Shown here in pieces: positions 40,942 through 49,908 of a DNA stretch of 64,000 nucleotides. This stretch comes from Loktanella sp. IMCC34160 (GTDB lineage: Bacteria > Pseudomonadota > Alphaproteobacteria > Rhodobacterales > Rhodobacteraceae): contig NZ_SELP01000001.1 of NCBI RefSeq assembly GCF_004145845.1, positions 310,001 to 374,000 on the forward strand, written 5' to 3'. The notes beneath the pieces are model-generated. The model was given only the letters and a program-made list of their open reading frames with translations. It searched no databases and was not told the origin of the DNA. The number at the start of each line of letters is the position of its first letter. The first letter of the stretch is position 1. The position numbers and the translations under genes are program-made.

Positions 40942-41600
40942 TCCGGTCAATCCGGTTTTCCGGCCTTCTGCTGGCGTGCGTCGTTGCCGCTTATCTCTTT
41001 TCCGCAGTAATCGGCGCGCTCCTGTCCGGGGCCTTTGCCGCCGGGGATGATCCCGTTGACCGCGAAGTTCTTCTGGTCGCCGGGCCGATCCATTTCGATT
41101 TCCTCTTACCTCTTGATGATCCGCAGGTCGCGGCGTTTTCCTTTGCGGCCGAGGCGGGTGTGCCCATGGACGACCCCCGCGCCCGATGGCTGGTTGTTGG
41201 TTGGGGAAGTGCCGCGTTTTACACCACCGTCGGAAGCTATGCCGATGTTGCGCCCGTCGCGGTCTGGCGAGCAGTGACAGGCGATCAGGCCGTTATGCGG
41301 TTCGACGTTGCGGGCGAGGTGCCGGATGTTCCGGGTGTTCATCGCCTGTCCCTGTCCGAGGGTCAGTTCAGCGCGCTTATTCAGGCGATCCGCGCGGACC
41401 TTGGCGATGTGCCAGACCCGCTGCCCCTTGACGGGTTCAACGAAACCGACGCGTTTTTCGCGGCCCGGGGTCATTTCAGCATCTTTCGGACCTGCAACGT
41501 CTGGGTGGGTGAAAAGCTGCGGCAGGCGGGGGTGGCCTTCGGACGCTGGACGCCGACGCCCTATTCGGTTCGGCTGTCACTTTGGTGGCACAGGGGCTGA
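40938..41600 (+). CDS. DUF2459 (TIGR02117-type) protein with N-terminal membrane anchor
   Basis: 220 residues. One hydrophobic helix ([23 protein letters not shown]) then a periplasmic-looking domain with [18 protein letters not shown] and [17 protein letters not shown], which I associate with DUF2459 proteins; the Cys in TCNVWV resembles an NlpC/P60-like thiol site, so a hydrolase is possible. The start is uncertain: TTG at 40938 overlaps the zinc-finger gene's stop; an upstream frame from 40899 would overlap more. Confidence 0.65.
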   Translation: MIRSIRFSGLLLACVVAAYLFSAVIGALLSGAFAAGDDPVDREVLLVAGPIHFDFLLPLDDPQVAAFSFAAEAGVPMDDPRARWLVVGWGSAAFYTTVGSYADVAPVAVWRAVTGDQAVMRFDVAGEVPDVPGVHRLSLSEGQFSALIQAIRADLGDVPDPLPLDGFNETDAFFAARGHFSIFRTCNVWVGEKLRQAGVAFGRWTPTPYSVRLSLWWHRG

Positions 41601-41669
41601 AAGGCGGGCCTGTCCCTTGCCGCGCAATCGTCCCTGTCCTAGGAAGGGTCAGGCGGCGAAAGGCGGGCA

Positions 41670-42455
41670 ATGCGAATTCTTCTGACAAATGACGATGGGA
41701 TCAATGCGCCCGGACTGGCGGTTCTGGAACAGATCGCCGCCGATCTTGCGGGGCCAGAGGGCGAGGTCTGGACCGTTGCCCCGGCCTTTGAACAATCGGG
41801 GGTCGGGCATTGTATCAGCTATACCCATCCCTTCATGGTGGCAAAACTGGGCGACCGCCGCTTTGCCGCCGAAGGGTCGCCCGCCGATTGCGTCTTGGCC
41901 GCCCTCTACGATGTCATGGAGGGGCAATGGCCTGATCTGGTCCTGTCAGGGGTGAACCGGGGCAACAACGCGGCCGAAAACGTGCTCTATTCCGGGACCA
42001 TCGGCGCGGCGCTTGAGGCCGCCTTGCAAGGCATCCCGGCAATCGCCTTGTCGCAGTTTTTCGGGCCCCGCAACGCCCGGCTGGACGACCCGTTCGAAGC
42101 AGCGGCAGAGCATGGCGCCGGGGTGATCCGGAAACTTCTGGCCGGGCCACCGATGACCGAGGGTGACTACCGGCTGTTCTACAACGTCAATTTCCCGCCG
42201 GTCCCGGCGGCAGAGGTTCTGGGCACCCGCGCCACCGTGCAGGGCTATCGCCGCAACACATCCTTTTCGGCCGAGGCGCATAATTCACCCTCGGGTCGCA
42301 AGTTCCTGTGGATCAAGGGCGGGGAACAGCATGTGCCGACCCTGCCGGGGTCGGACGCGGCGGCCAACCTTGAGGGCTACGTGTCCGTCACGCCGATGCG
42401 GGCGGACCTGACCGCGCATGATCAGATAACCGCGTTGGAGGAAGCCCTTCGGTGA
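41670..42455 (+). CDS. surE: 5'-nucleotidase SurE
   Basis: 261 residues. Opens with [15 protein letters not shown], the metal-binding Asp-Asp pair, followed by [24 protein letters not shown] with the conserved Asn. SurE dephosphorylates nucleoside monophosphates and short polyphosphates and is linked to stationary-phase survival. The stop overlaps the pcm start by four bases, and surE-pcm-nlpD is a conserved set. Confidence 0.95.
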   Translation: MRILLTNDDGINAPGLAVLEQIAADLAGPEGEVWTVAPAFEQSGVGHCISYTHPFMVAKLGDRRFAAEGSPADCVLAALYDVMEGQWPDLVLSGVNRGNNAAENVLYSGTIGAALEAALQGIPAIALSQFFGPRNARLDDPFEAAAEHGAGVIRKLLAGPPMTEGDYRLFYNVNFPPVPAAEVLGTRATVQGYRRNTSFSAEAHNSPSGRKFLWIKGGEQHVPTLPGSDAAANLEGYVSVTPMRADLTAHDQITALEEALR

Positions 42456-43090
42456 CGTTCGACGCCCAACAGAAGATGCAGTTCCTCTATGCGCTGCGGT
42501 CCAAGGGGGTCACCGACCGCCGGGTGCTGACCGCGATGGAACGGATCGACCGGGCGCTCTTCGTCCGGGGCATCTTTGCCGACCGCGCCTATGAGGACAT
42601 GCCCCTGCCCATCGGAGCGGGGCAGACGATCTCGCAGCCGTCTGTTGTTGGGTTGATGACGCAGGCCCTTCAGGTCGAAGACCGGCACAAGGTGCTGGAG
42701 GTCGGCACCGGCTCTGGCTATCAGGCCGCCATCCTGAGCCACCTTGCCCGCCGCGTCTATACGGTGGACCGTTACCGGCGGCTGGTGGCCGAGGCGAAGG
42801 CCATTTTTGAAAGCCTTGATCTGGGCAAGATCACGGCGATGGTGGCGGACGGCTGTTTTGGCCTGCCGGAGCAGGCGCCGTTCGATCGCATTCTCGTGAC
42901 CGCCGCCGCCGAAGACCCGCCCGGCCCCCTATTGGCCCAGCTACGGGTTGGGGGTATCATGGTTCTGCCGGTAGGCCAGTCGGATACGGTGCAAAGCCTG
43001 ATCCGGGTGACACGGACGGACGCGGGGTTCGACTACGAAGAACTGCGCCCGGTGCGATTTGTGCCCCTTGTCGAAGGACTTGGGGACTGA
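42452..43090 (+). CDS. pcm: Protein-L-isoaspartate O-methyltransferase
   Basis: 212 residues, GTG start at 42452 coupled to sur[16 protein letters not shown] (substrate side), the SAM loop [15 protein letters not shown] and [13 protein letters not shown] are the family motifs. It methylates isoaspartyl residues in aged proteins so that they can revert to aspartate. Confidence 0.94.
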   Translation: MTFDAQQKMQFLYALRSKGVTDRRVLTAMERIDRALFVRGIFADRAYEDMPLPIGAGQTISQPSVVGLMTQALQVEDRHKVLEVGTGSGYQAAILSHLARRVYTVDRYRRLVAEAKAIFESLDLGKITAMVADGCFGLPEQAPFDRILVTAAAEDPPGPLLAQLRVGGIMVLPVGQSDTVQSLIRVTRTDAGFDYEELRPVRFVPLVEGLGD

Positions 43091-43154
43091 CAGGCAATTT
43101 AGGGGCAGGGGGATGGCCATAAATTTCCCGCCCAGACTGACGAGGATCGAGTAG

Positions 43155-44342
43155 ATGCGGACATTCCGGTTTCCCCTGAAGCCCCTGCTGTTGGCGGGGG
43201 TGGCGATGGGCACGCTGACGGCTTGTGAACAGCCATTCGACTGGGACCTGCGGGATCTGGGCGGAAACACGCTTGATACAAGCACGGCGGCCCGAAACCT
43301 GCCCGACCGCCCGCGCCCGGATGATCGTGGGGTGATTTCCTATCCCGGCTATCAGGTGGTTGCCGCCCGTCAGGGCGAAACTGTTCGCATGATCGCGACC
43401 CGCCTGAACCTCAGCGCTGAAGAGCTTGCCCGCTACAACGGGGTCGACGCGGATGTGGCCCTGCGCCGGGATGAAATCATCGCCCTGCCGACCCGCGTGA
43501 CCGAACCGTCGCCGGCGACAGGGGCTGCGACGACCGGCCCGATCCAGCCCTCTTCGGTGGATGTGACGACGCTGGCGTCGAACGCCATCGACCGGGCCGG
43601 ACCGCAGGCCACCGCGCCGTCAGCGTCCCAGCCTGTGTCCGAACAGGCCCCCGCGCCGCAGACCGGTGAACAGCCGATCCGGCATCAGGTCCGCCGGGGC
43701 GAAACCGTCTATTCCATCTCGCGCAGCTACGGCATCCCGGTGCGCAACATCGCCGAATGGAACGGGCTGGGCGCCGATCTGGCGATCCGCGAAGGACAGT
43801 TCCTGTTGATCCCGCAGGGTGGGGCCCCGGCACCCGCCGCGGCAACATCCGCCCCCGGCGCGGGCAGCGCCGCGCCCACGCCGCCCTCGGCGGCAACCGC
43901 GCTTCCACCGGTGAACGCGACCCCCGCCGCGCCGGTCACGGCCCCCGCGCCCGAGGCGCCCAACCTGTCCACAGGTTCGGCACAATCGGGCGATGGCGTG
44001 TTGATTTATCCGGTGCGCGGGTCGGTGATCCGCGAATATGCCCGTGGCCGGAACGAAGGGATCGACATCGGCGTTCCCGCCGGGACCGAGGTGAAGGCCG
44101 CGGCCGCTGGGACCGTCGCCGCCGTGACCCGCGACACCAATGGCGTCGCCATCGTGGTGATCCGCCACGCCAACAACCTGCTGACGGTTTACACGAACCT
44201 CGACAATCTGACGGTGGAAAAGGATGACCGGGTCAGCCAGGGTCAGACCATCGGTAAGGTGCGGGCCGGAAACCCGTCCTTCCTGCACTTCGAGGTGCGC
44301 GAAGGATTGGAAAGCGTGAACCCCGCCAACTACCTGAACTGA
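43155..44342 (+). CDS. NlpD-like lipoprotein with two LysM domains and a degenerate M23 (LytM) domain
   Basis: 395 residues. Signal peptide with lipobox LTAC (Cys ~24). Two LysM modules (near residues 62-115 and 175-220, for example YQVVAARQGETVRMIATRLN and RGETVYSISRSYGIPVRNIAEWNG) bind peptidoglycan; a Pro/Ala linker follows; residues ~275-395 are a LytM domain. The catalytic His of HxxxD is replaced (RNEGIDIG) and YAHLD reads YTNLD, so it is probably inactive and, like NlpD/EnvC, activates an amidase in cell separation. Directly downstream of surE-pcm, the classical order. Confidence 0.87.
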   Translation: MRTFRFPLKPLLLAGVAMGTLTACEQPFDWDLRDLGGNTLDTSTAARNLPDRPRPDDRGVISYPGYQVVAARQGETVRMIATRLNLSAEELARYNGVDADVALRRDEIIALPTRVTEPSPATGAATTGPIQPSSVDVTTLASNAIDRAGPQATAPSASQPVSEQAPAPQTGEQPIRHQVRRGETVYSISRSYGIPVRNIAEWNGLGADLAIREGQFLLIPQGGAPAPAAATSAPGAGSAAPTPPSAATALPPVNATPAAPVTAPAPEAPNLSTGSAQSGDGVLIYPVRGSVIREYARGRNEGIDIGVPAGTEVKAAAAGTVAAVTRDTNGVAIVVIRHANNLLTVYTNLDNLTVEKDDRVSQGQTIGKVRAGNPSFLHFEVREGLESVNPANYLN

Positions 44343-44355
44343 TCCGCAACGGCGG

Positions 44356-44372
44356 CGGGGCCACTGGCCCCG
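44356..44372. terminator. Hairpin between convergent nlpD-like and DUF815 genes
   Basis: CGGGGCC (44356-44362) pairs with GGCCCCG (44366-44372) around a three-base loop. It lies 13 bases after the nlpD-like stop and next to the DUF815 stop at 44373, so it could serve both strands; no T run on either side makes it a weak terminator. Confidence 0.4.
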
Positions 44373-45218
44373 TCAGCCCAACGTGACCCCCTGCCGCCCG
44401 GCAAGATCGGTGAAATACTGCCATGCGACGCGGCCAGACCGGCTGCCGCGCGTGGCCTGCCATTCGATCGCTTCGGCCCGCAGGGTATCGTCGTCGATCG
44501 TGACCCCATAGGCGTCGCAATAACCCCGGATCATCGACAGGTATTCGTCCTGGTCGCAGGGGTGGAAGCCCAGCCAAAGTCCGAACCGGTCGGACAGTGA
44601 GACCTTCTCTTCGACCGCCTCAGAGGGGTTGATCGCGCTGGAGCGTTCATTTTCGATCATGTCGCGGGGCATCAGGTGCCGTCGGTTCGACGTGGCATAT
44701 AGGACCACGTTGTCTGGCCGTCCTTCGATGCCGCCGTCCAGAACTGCCTTGAGCGCCTTGTAATGCGTGTCGTCGTTTGAAAACGACAGGTCATCGCAAA
44801 ACAGGATGAACCGTTCGTCGCGCCCGCGCAGCAGGTTCAGGCAGCGCCCGATGCTGGCAAGGTCCTCGCGCTGGATCTCGACGATCTTGAGGGTAGGATA
44901 GTCGGGGCACAGCGCCCCGTGGATCGCCTTGACCAGAGAGGATTTCCCCATGCCGCGCGCGCCCCAAAGAAGCGCGTTATTGGCGGGCAGGCCACGGGCG
45001 AACCGTTCGGTATTGGCCATCAGCGTATCGCGCGACCGGTTGATCCCGACCAGCAGCGCCACGTCGATCCGGTTGACGCGGGCGACGGGCTCAAGCCGGT
45101 CCGGGTCCGGGTGCCAGACAAAGGCGGTCGCGGCGCTGAAATCCGGCGCGGGCAAAGGCGCCGGGGCGATCCGCTCCAGCGCCTGCGCGATCCGTTTCAG
45201 GGGTTTTCCCTTGCTCAC
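44373..45218 (-). CDS. DUF815-family AAA ATPase
   Basis: 281 residues. Walker A LLWGARGMGKSSLVKA (residues ~80-95), Walker B FILFCDDLSF, and the family segments YATSNRRHLMPRDM and ENERSSAINPSEAVEEKVSLSDRFGLWLGF identify DUF815. Function not established. Its start overlaps the tatC stop by four bases, and this order (tatC followed by DUF815) suggests one operon. Confidence 0.86.
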   Translation of the reverse strand: MSKGKPLKRIAQALERIAPAPLPAPDFSAATAFVWHPDPDRLEPVARVNRIDVALLVGINRSRDTLMANTERFARGLPANNALLWGARGMGKSSLVKAIHGALCPDYPTLKIVEIQREDLASIGRCLNLLRGRDERFILFCDDLSFSNDDTHYKALKAVLDGGIEGRPDNVVLYATSNRRHLMPRDMIENERSSAINPSEAVEEKVSLSDRFGLWLGFHPCDQDEYLSMIRGYCDAYGVTIDDDTLRAEAIEWQATRGSRSGRVAWQYFTDLAGRQGVTLG

Positions 45219-46093
45219 GCCTCGTCGTCCTCGTCGATGTCAAAGAGGCTTTCATCTTCGCCGATGATACCGTCGGCGCGGGCCTGTTCATCCTTCTTCC
45301 GCTCAACCGCCATCACAAGGAAGATCGACAGTTCATAAAGCGAATAGACGGCCGCAAACAGGATCACCTGGGTGACCACATCCGGCGGGGTGACCAGCGC
45401 GGCGACGGTCAGGATGCCGACAATCGCATATTTCCGGGTGGCCCGCAGGCCGCGCGAACTGGCCAGGCCCGCCTTGCCCATCAGGGTCAGAAGAACCGGA
45501 AGCTGGAAGCAAAGCCCAAAGGCCACGATCATCTTGAGCGTGATATCAAGGCTTTCATTGACCTTGCCGTTAAAGACGATCTCGATCCCCTCGCTTGCGG
45601 CCTCGTCCCCCAGCACCATGGCGGCGAAGTAGGACGGAAGGTCGGCAAACCCGAGGAAGAAATTCATCGCCAGCGGGATCACCACGAAATGGGCAAAGGA
45701 TGCCCCCAGAAGGAACAGGACAGGCGAGGAGATGATGAAGGGCAGGAATGCGTTCTTTTCGCTTTTATACAGGCCCGGCGCCACGAACCGCCACATCTGA
45801 TAGGCGATCACCGGGAAGGCCAGCGCCAGCCCACCCACCATGGAAATCCGCACTAGCGTGAAAAAGTATTCCTGCGGGGCCGTATACTGCATGACCGGGT
45901 TGGGGTTCCCCAGGTCGCGCATGGTCTTTTCAATCGGTGTCAGCAGGAAATCCAGCACGATCCCGCCGAAGGAAAAGCAGATCACCATGCAGACCACGAA
46001 GGCCAGAAGCGACCACATGATCCGGGTCCGCAGTTCAGCCAGATGTTCGATCAGCGGGGCAGAGCTGTCTTCAATCTCGTCGGTCGCGCTCAT
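45215..46093 (-). CDS. tatC: Sec-independent protein translocase subunit TatC
   Basis: 292 residues with six membrane helices. HLAELRTRI near the N-terminus and the Glu of the signal-binding site, then FRLVAPGLY-like MWRFVAPGLYKSEKNAF are family landmarks. TatC recognises twin-arginine signal peptides. It has an acidic C-terminal tail (GEDESLFDIDEDDEA). Coupled to tatB by a four-base overlap. Confidence 0.95.
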   Translation of the reverse strand: MSATDEIEDSSAPLIEHLAELRTRIMWSLLAFVVCMVICFSFGGIVLDFLLTPIEKTMRDLGNPNPVMQYTAPQEYFFTLVRISMVGGLALAFPVIAYQMWRFVAPGLYKSEKNAFLPFIISSPVLFLLGASFAHFVVIPLAMNFFLGFADLPSYFAAMVLGDEAASEGIEIVFNGKVNESLDITLKMIVAFGLCFQLPVLLTLMGKAGLASSRGLRATRKYAIVGILTVAALVTPPDVVTQVILFAAVYSLYELSIFLVMAVERKKDEQARADGIIGEDESLFDIDEDDEA

Positions 46094-46575
46094 TTGCTGG
46101 CCTCGGTCTTGGGGGTGTCGGTTTCCGCCGGGGCCGGTTCCGGGGCGGACTCTGCTGCGGCAGCGGCCTCGGCCTCGCGGGCCTTGCGGTCGTTCGCCTT
46201 TTTCGCGGCGGCCTCCAGCATCCGGTCCTTGGCTTCCTGCCGTTCCTTGGACAGTTTTTCCGTCTCGCCGCCGGGCTTGACCGCCGGTTTGTCGGCCTTG
46301 TCCGGGTCGGGCGATTTCAGCCCGGCCTGTTCGCGGAACTTGTCATAGGCCAACGCATTGGGGTTCGCGGCGGCCTCGACCGTCTTCTTGATTTCCTTGA
46401 CCCCGGCCTGATCGGCGGCGGCATCCATTGCCCGGCTGAATTCGCGGGCCATCGCCCGCGCCTTGCCGGTGAATTGCCCCATCTTGCGGAACAGCCCCGG
46501 CAATTCCTGCGGGCCGACGACGATCAACGCCACGACCCCGATAATCAGGAGCTCGCTCCACCCCATGCCAAACAT
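46090..46575 (-). CDS. tatB: Sec-independent protein translocase subunit TatB
   Basis: 161 residues. MFGMGWSELLIIGVVALIVVGPQELPG is the TatB membrane helix with its Glu and the hinge Gly-Pro, followed by an amphipathic helix and a long charged tail. It bridges TatC and TatA in folded-protein export. 43 bases after tatA. Confidence 0.94.
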   Translation of the reverse strand: MFGMGWSELLIIGVVALIVVGPQELPGLFRKMGQFTGKARAMAREFSRAMDAAADQAGVKEIKKTVEAAANPNALAYDKFREQAGLKSPDPDKADKPAVKPGGETEKLSKERQEAKDRMLEAAAKKANDRKAREAEAAAAAESAPEPAPAETDTPKTEASK

Positions 46576-46618
46576 GTCGGTTCCTTCGATCTAAGCCAGA
46601 GGGTCAGGACAGGACCGA

Positions 46619-46849
46619 TCAGGCCTTGTCGTTCTCTTCTTCAGGGGTGACATCCTTGGCGGTTTCGGCGGCGGCATCTTCCAGCTCTTTCTTGCCTTCC
46701 TCGACGCCGCGCTTGAACGACGAGATGCCCTTGCCGACTTCGCCCATCAGCGACGACACCTTGCCGCGCCCGAACAGGACCAGCACCACGACGGCGATCA
46801 GAAGGAAGCCCCAGGGGCCGATGTTGTTGATGAATGCGGCATGTGCCAT
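46619..46849 (-). CDS. tatA: Sec-independent protein translocase subunit TatA
   Basis: 76 residues. IGPWGFLLIAVVVLVLFGRGKVSSLMGEVGKGI is the TatA helix, FGRGK hinge and amphipathic helix that line the transport pore. GGAG lies 9 bases before the ATG at 46849; the open frame continuing to 47110 is not coding. The upstream region contains the CTGACA motif array described at 46894-47121. Confidence 0.94.
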   Translation of the reverse strand: MAHAAFINNIGPWGFLLIAVVVLVLFGRGKVSSLMGEVGKGISSFKRGVEEGKKELEDAAAETAKDVTPEEENDKA

Positions 46850-46893
46850 GACGATTGTCTCCAGTTTGGCGCGGACGAACCGCGAGTCTGTTG

Positions 46894-47121
46894 TGTCAGT
46901 TCGGCTGGCATCTAGGCAGGAACTGACAGGGACGAAAAGCCTAAAACGCAGAATCCGGTAGGTTGGAAGTAAGCATTGCTGACACGGTTTTGTCAGTTGC
47001 CTGGAAATCCATGGCCCTTGTTTTATTGATTGGGATTGGAGATATCCCGCGAAACTGACAGTTTTGTCCTCCGCCGTACCCTGTGCCGTTGACGGGTGCT
47101 CGCCCACCATGCCAACTGACA
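46894..47121. promoter_or_regulatory. Array of AACTGACA/TGTCAGTT sites between tatA and the WYL regulator
   Basis: Perfect 8-mers occur at 46894-46901 (TGTCAGTT), 46921-46928 (AACTGACA), 46991-46998 (TGTCAGTT), 47053-47060 (AACTGACA) and 47114-47121 (AACTGACA). A sixth, CTGACA at 46979-46984, forms a dyad CTGACA-N6-TGTCAG with 46991-46996. The last copy ends 3 bases before the WYL gene's ATG. The 275-base gap (46850-47124) has no other gene. The arrangement suggests binding of several regulator molecules, most simply the WYL protein itself. Confidence 0.7.
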
Positions 47122-47124
47122 GAT

Positions 47125-47799
47125 ATGGCCCGCAACGACCGCCTTTTCGACCTGATCCAGATTCTGCGCGACGGACAATTGCACCGCGCGCAGGACCTTG
47201 GGGCGCGTCTGGGTGTCTCGACCCGGACGATCTGGCGCGACATGGCGACCCTGATCGACAGCGGCCTGCCGATCGAAGGGGAACGTGGCGTCGGCTATGT
47301 GATGAAATCCCCGGTCAGCCTGCCGCCATTGGCCCTGAACCGCGATGAATTCGAAGCGCTGCGGCTGGGGCTGGCCCTTGCATCCAGCCTGTCGGACCGG
47401 GACGCGGCGCGCGGGGCGGCCAGCCTGCGGGCCAAGATCAATGCGGTCAGCCCGGCAGGGCTGCAGGACCCCGGTGTCGAAAGCCTTGTCTTCGCTTCGC
47501 CCGAGGCAGAGCGCGCCGCGCGCCATCTGGCCCCGATCCGGCGGGCGCTGCGCGATCATCTGGTGATCGAGATCGACTATACCAGCATCTGGGGCGATCC
47601 GCGCAGCCATATCCTGCGCCCGCTGCACCTGTCCTATTGGGGGCGGGTCTGGACGCTGCTGGGCTGGTGCGAAAAGGACGGAAATTTCCGCCTGCTGCGG
47701 GTGGATCTGATCCGGTCGGCAGAAGTCACGCAGCGCGGGTTCCTGCCCGAGGCCGGTAAAACGGCCGAGGATTATCTGGCGCGGCTGGACGGACCCTAG
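47125..47799 (+). CDS. HTH/WYL-domain transcriptional regulator (YafY family)
   Basis: 224 residues. Winged helix-turn-helix at residues ~3-60 (RLFDLIQILRDG, VSTRTIWRDMATLIDSGLPIEGERGVGY) and a WYL domain from ~130 (LRDHLVIEIDYTSIWGD, then LSYWGRVWTLLGWCEKDGNFRLLRVDLI). WYL domains bind nucleic-acid or nucleotide ligands in several regulators, including DNA-damage regulators such as DriD and PafBC. The ATG at 47125 starts 3 bases after one of five repeats (AACTGACA), so it probably represses or activates itself and perhaps tatABC. Overlaps the convergent ATPase gene by four bases. Confidence 0.85.
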   Translation: MARNDRLFDLIQILRDGQLHRAQDLGARLGVSTRTIWRDMATLIDSGLPIEGERGVGYVMKSPVSLPPLALNRDEFEALRLGLALASSLSDRDAARGAASLRAKINAVSPAGLQDPGVESLVFASPEAERAARHLAPIRRALRDHLVIEIDYTSIWGDPRSHILRPLHLSYWGRVWTLLGWCEKDGNFRLLRVDLIRSAEVTQRGFLPEAGKTAEDYLARLDGP

Positions 47800-48875
47800 G
47801 CCGCCGGAAAGACGAAACAGCGGTCGCGGCGGATCATCAGCCACATCGCCGTTCCGGGTTGCGGCAGGAAGACCGACGGCACCAGCGCATGCAGCAACGA
47901 CCCGTCGAAATCCATGCGGAATTCTACAAGGCTTTCAGATCCCATAAAGCGGGACCGCTGCACGATCCCGCGCGCCGGCGTGCCTTCGGTCGCGGTGGGG
48001 TTGGGGCCGCGTCCGCCGCGATCAAAGTCGATCTTCAGGTGCTGCGGGCGGATGACGATATCCACCTCGGTCCCGTCCGGTACGCCGGGGGCGAGGAAAT
48101 GACCAAAGGCGGTTTCGGTCAGGGCGCCGCGCACCTTGCCCCGGATCACGTTGATATCGCTGAAAAACGCGGCGGCGGCCCGATCTGCGGGGGCGTTGTA
48201 GATGTTGTAAGGCGCGCCGCGCTGCACGATCCGCCCGTCCCGCATCAGGGCGATCTCGTCGGCCATGCGCATGGCTTCGGCCGGTTCGTGGGTGACCAGC
48301 AGCACCGCCGCGCCTTCGGATTTCAGGACGTCCAGCGTTTCGTCGCGAATTTCGTCCCGCAGACGGTCATCAAGGCCAGAAAACGGTTCGTCCATGAGCA
48401 TGATGCCGGGGCGGGGGGCCAGGGCGCGGGCAAGGGCCACACGCTGCTGTTCCCCACCCGAAAGCTGGTGCGGGTAATTGTCGATATGTCCCAGCATTCC
48501 GACCTTGCGCAGCAGTTCCTCGACCCGGGCGCGCACCTCTGGCCCGCGCCCCTTGAGGCCAAAGGCCACGTTGCCGGCGACGGTCAGATGCGGAAACAGC
48601 GCGAAATCCTGAAACATCAGCCCGATGCCCCGCCCCTCGGGGGGCACCCGGTAGATGGTATCGCAGATCAATTGCCCATCGACATGGATCGTGCCGCTGT
48701 CCTGCATGTCGACCCCGGCGATGATCCGCAGCGTCGTCGATTTGCCACAGCCGGACGGCCCCAGAAGGCAGGTGACCTGCCCCGGCATGATCGACAGCGA
48801 CACGCCATCGACAACGCGGCGGCCCTCAAAGCTCCGTTCGATGTCGCGGATTTCTAGGCGTGGGGTGGGCTGCAC
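47796..48875 (-). CDS. ABC importer ATPase, FbpC/PotA type
   Basis: 359 residues. Walker A LLGPSGCGKST, Q-loop LMFQDFALFPHLTV, signature LSGGEQQRVALARAL, Walker B IMLMDEPFSGLD and H-loop VTHEPAEAM are intact. The C-terminal ~110 residues form a TOBE-type domain (GTEVDIVIRPQHLKI). It resembles Fe(III), polyamine or thiamine importers; no permease or binding protein lies next to it. The cargo is therefore unknown. Confidence 0.87.
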   Translation of the reverse strand: MQPTPRLEIRDIERSFEGRRVVDGVSLSIMPGQVTCLLGPSGCGKSTTLRIIAGVDMQDSGTIHVDGQLICDTIYRVPPEGRGIGLMFQDFALFPHLTVAGNVAFGLKGRGPEVRARVEELLRKVGMLGHIDNYPHQLSGGEQQRVALARALAPRPGIMLMDEPFSGLDDRLRDEIRDETLDVLKSEGAAVLLVTHEPAEAMRMADEIALMRDGRIVQRGAPYNIYNAPADRAAAAFFSDINVIRGKVRGALTETAFGHFLAPGVPDGTEVDIVIRPQHLKIDFDRGGRGPNPTATEGTPARGIVQRSRFMGSESLVEFRMDFDGSLLHALVPSVFLPQPGTAMWLMIRRDRCFVFPAA

Positions 48876-48974
48876 GGGCTGTCCTAATTCCGACTAAAGC
48901 TATCGGGTATCGGGTCCATCTAGCAATTGCCCCGCCGCTCGGCAAGAGCAGGCGGGGCTGGGATGGTCCGGCGG

Positions 48975-49754
48975 CTACATTGTGGTGTTCACCGCGCCCC
49001 CGTCCAGCAGGATGTTCTGCCCGACGATGAACCCGGCGTGCTGGGAACAGAGAAAGGCGCACATGGCCCCGAATTCGGCCGCGGTGCCATAGCGCCGGGC
49101 GGGGATGGTCGCCTGCCGCTTGGCGCGGGCTTCGTCGATGCTGATCCCTTCGGCGTTGGACACGCCGGTATCAAGGCCGACGGCGCGGTCGGTCGCGTGG
49201 ATGCCGGGCAGCATGTTGTTGATCGTCACGCCATGCGGGGCGACCTGCCGCGACGTGCCCGCGACATAGCCGGTCAGACCGGCGCGGGCCGAATTCGACA
49301 GTCCCAGGACCGGGATCGGGGATTTCACCGATTGCGAGGTGATGTTGACCACCCGGCCCCAGCCCTTGTCCATCATCCCCGGAAGAAGCGCCTTCATCAG
49401 GGCGATCGGGGCCAGCATATTGGCATCCAGTGCCTTGATGAAATCGTCGCGGTCCCAGTCGGTCCACATGCCCGGCGGCGGGCCTCCGGCGTTGGTCACG
49501 AGGATGTCGACGCCCTTGGCCGCGTCCAGAACAGCGGCCTGCCCCTCTGCGGTGCTCACATCGGCGGCGACCGTCACGACATTCACCCCGAACCTGTCGC
49601 GGATTTCCTGTGCGGCGGCTTCCAGCGCCTCGGACCCGCGCGCGTTCATGATCAGGTCGACGCCCGCCTCGGCCAGCGCCTCGGCGCAGCCGCGGCCCAG
49701 CCCTTTGGACGATGCGCAGACCAATGCGCGCTTTCCTGCGATACCCAGATCCAT
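48975..49754 (-). CDS. SDR-family oxidoreductase
   Basis: 259 residues. MDLGIAGKRALVCASSKGLGRGCAEAL has the cofactor loop, NAGG and the active-site Ser (NITSQS) follow; at the Tyr position the sequence reads LGLSNSARAG, so the usual Y-x3-K motif is not visible (S-x-x-R at that place), as in some divergent members. GGGGAG is 8 bases before the ATG at 49754; the frame open to 49910 is not needed. Resembles 3-oxoacyl-ACP reductase-like SDRs. Substrate unknown and activity uncertain because of the altered motif. Confidence 0.8.
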   Translation of the reverse strand: MDLGIAGKRALVCASSKGLGRGCAEALAEAGVDLIMNARGSEALEAAAQEIRDRFGVNVVTVAADVSTAEGQAAVLDAAKGVDILVTNAGGPPPGMWTDWDRDDFIKALDANMLAPIALMKALLPGMMDKGWGRVVNITSQSVKSPIPVLGLSNSARAGLTGYVAGTSRQVAPHGVTINNMLPGIHATDRAVGLDTGVSNAEGISIDEARAKRQATIPARRYGTAAEFGAMCAFLCSQHAGFIVGQNILLDGGAVNTTM

Positions 49755-49837
49755 TCCCGGTCTCCCCATTTGTGGCAGTTCCCGCCAGAGGTAGCGCGAC
49801 AGGGGGCCCTTAACAACGCACATCTGCTGTTCGCCCG

Positions 49838-49866
49838 TTGACCTGGTTTCGCGTGCTGCATAGGGT
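49838..49866 (+). promoter_or_regulatory. Candidate sigma-70 promoter for the Hint-domain gene
   Basis: TTGACC (49838-49843) and TAGGGT (49861-49866) are separated by 17 bases, and the gene starts at 49909. The -35 matches five of six consensus bases, the -10 is weak. Confidence 0.4.
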
Positions 49867-49908
49867 GGGTCGGTTCCAGATGCCTTCGTTCCAAGGTCTT
49901 TTTCGGTC

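Noticed and set aside
46619-47110. A longer tatA reading frame starting at 47110
   Set aside because: TatA is 60-90 residues; the extension lacks motifs, and the ATG at 46849 has a Shine-Dalgarno sequence.
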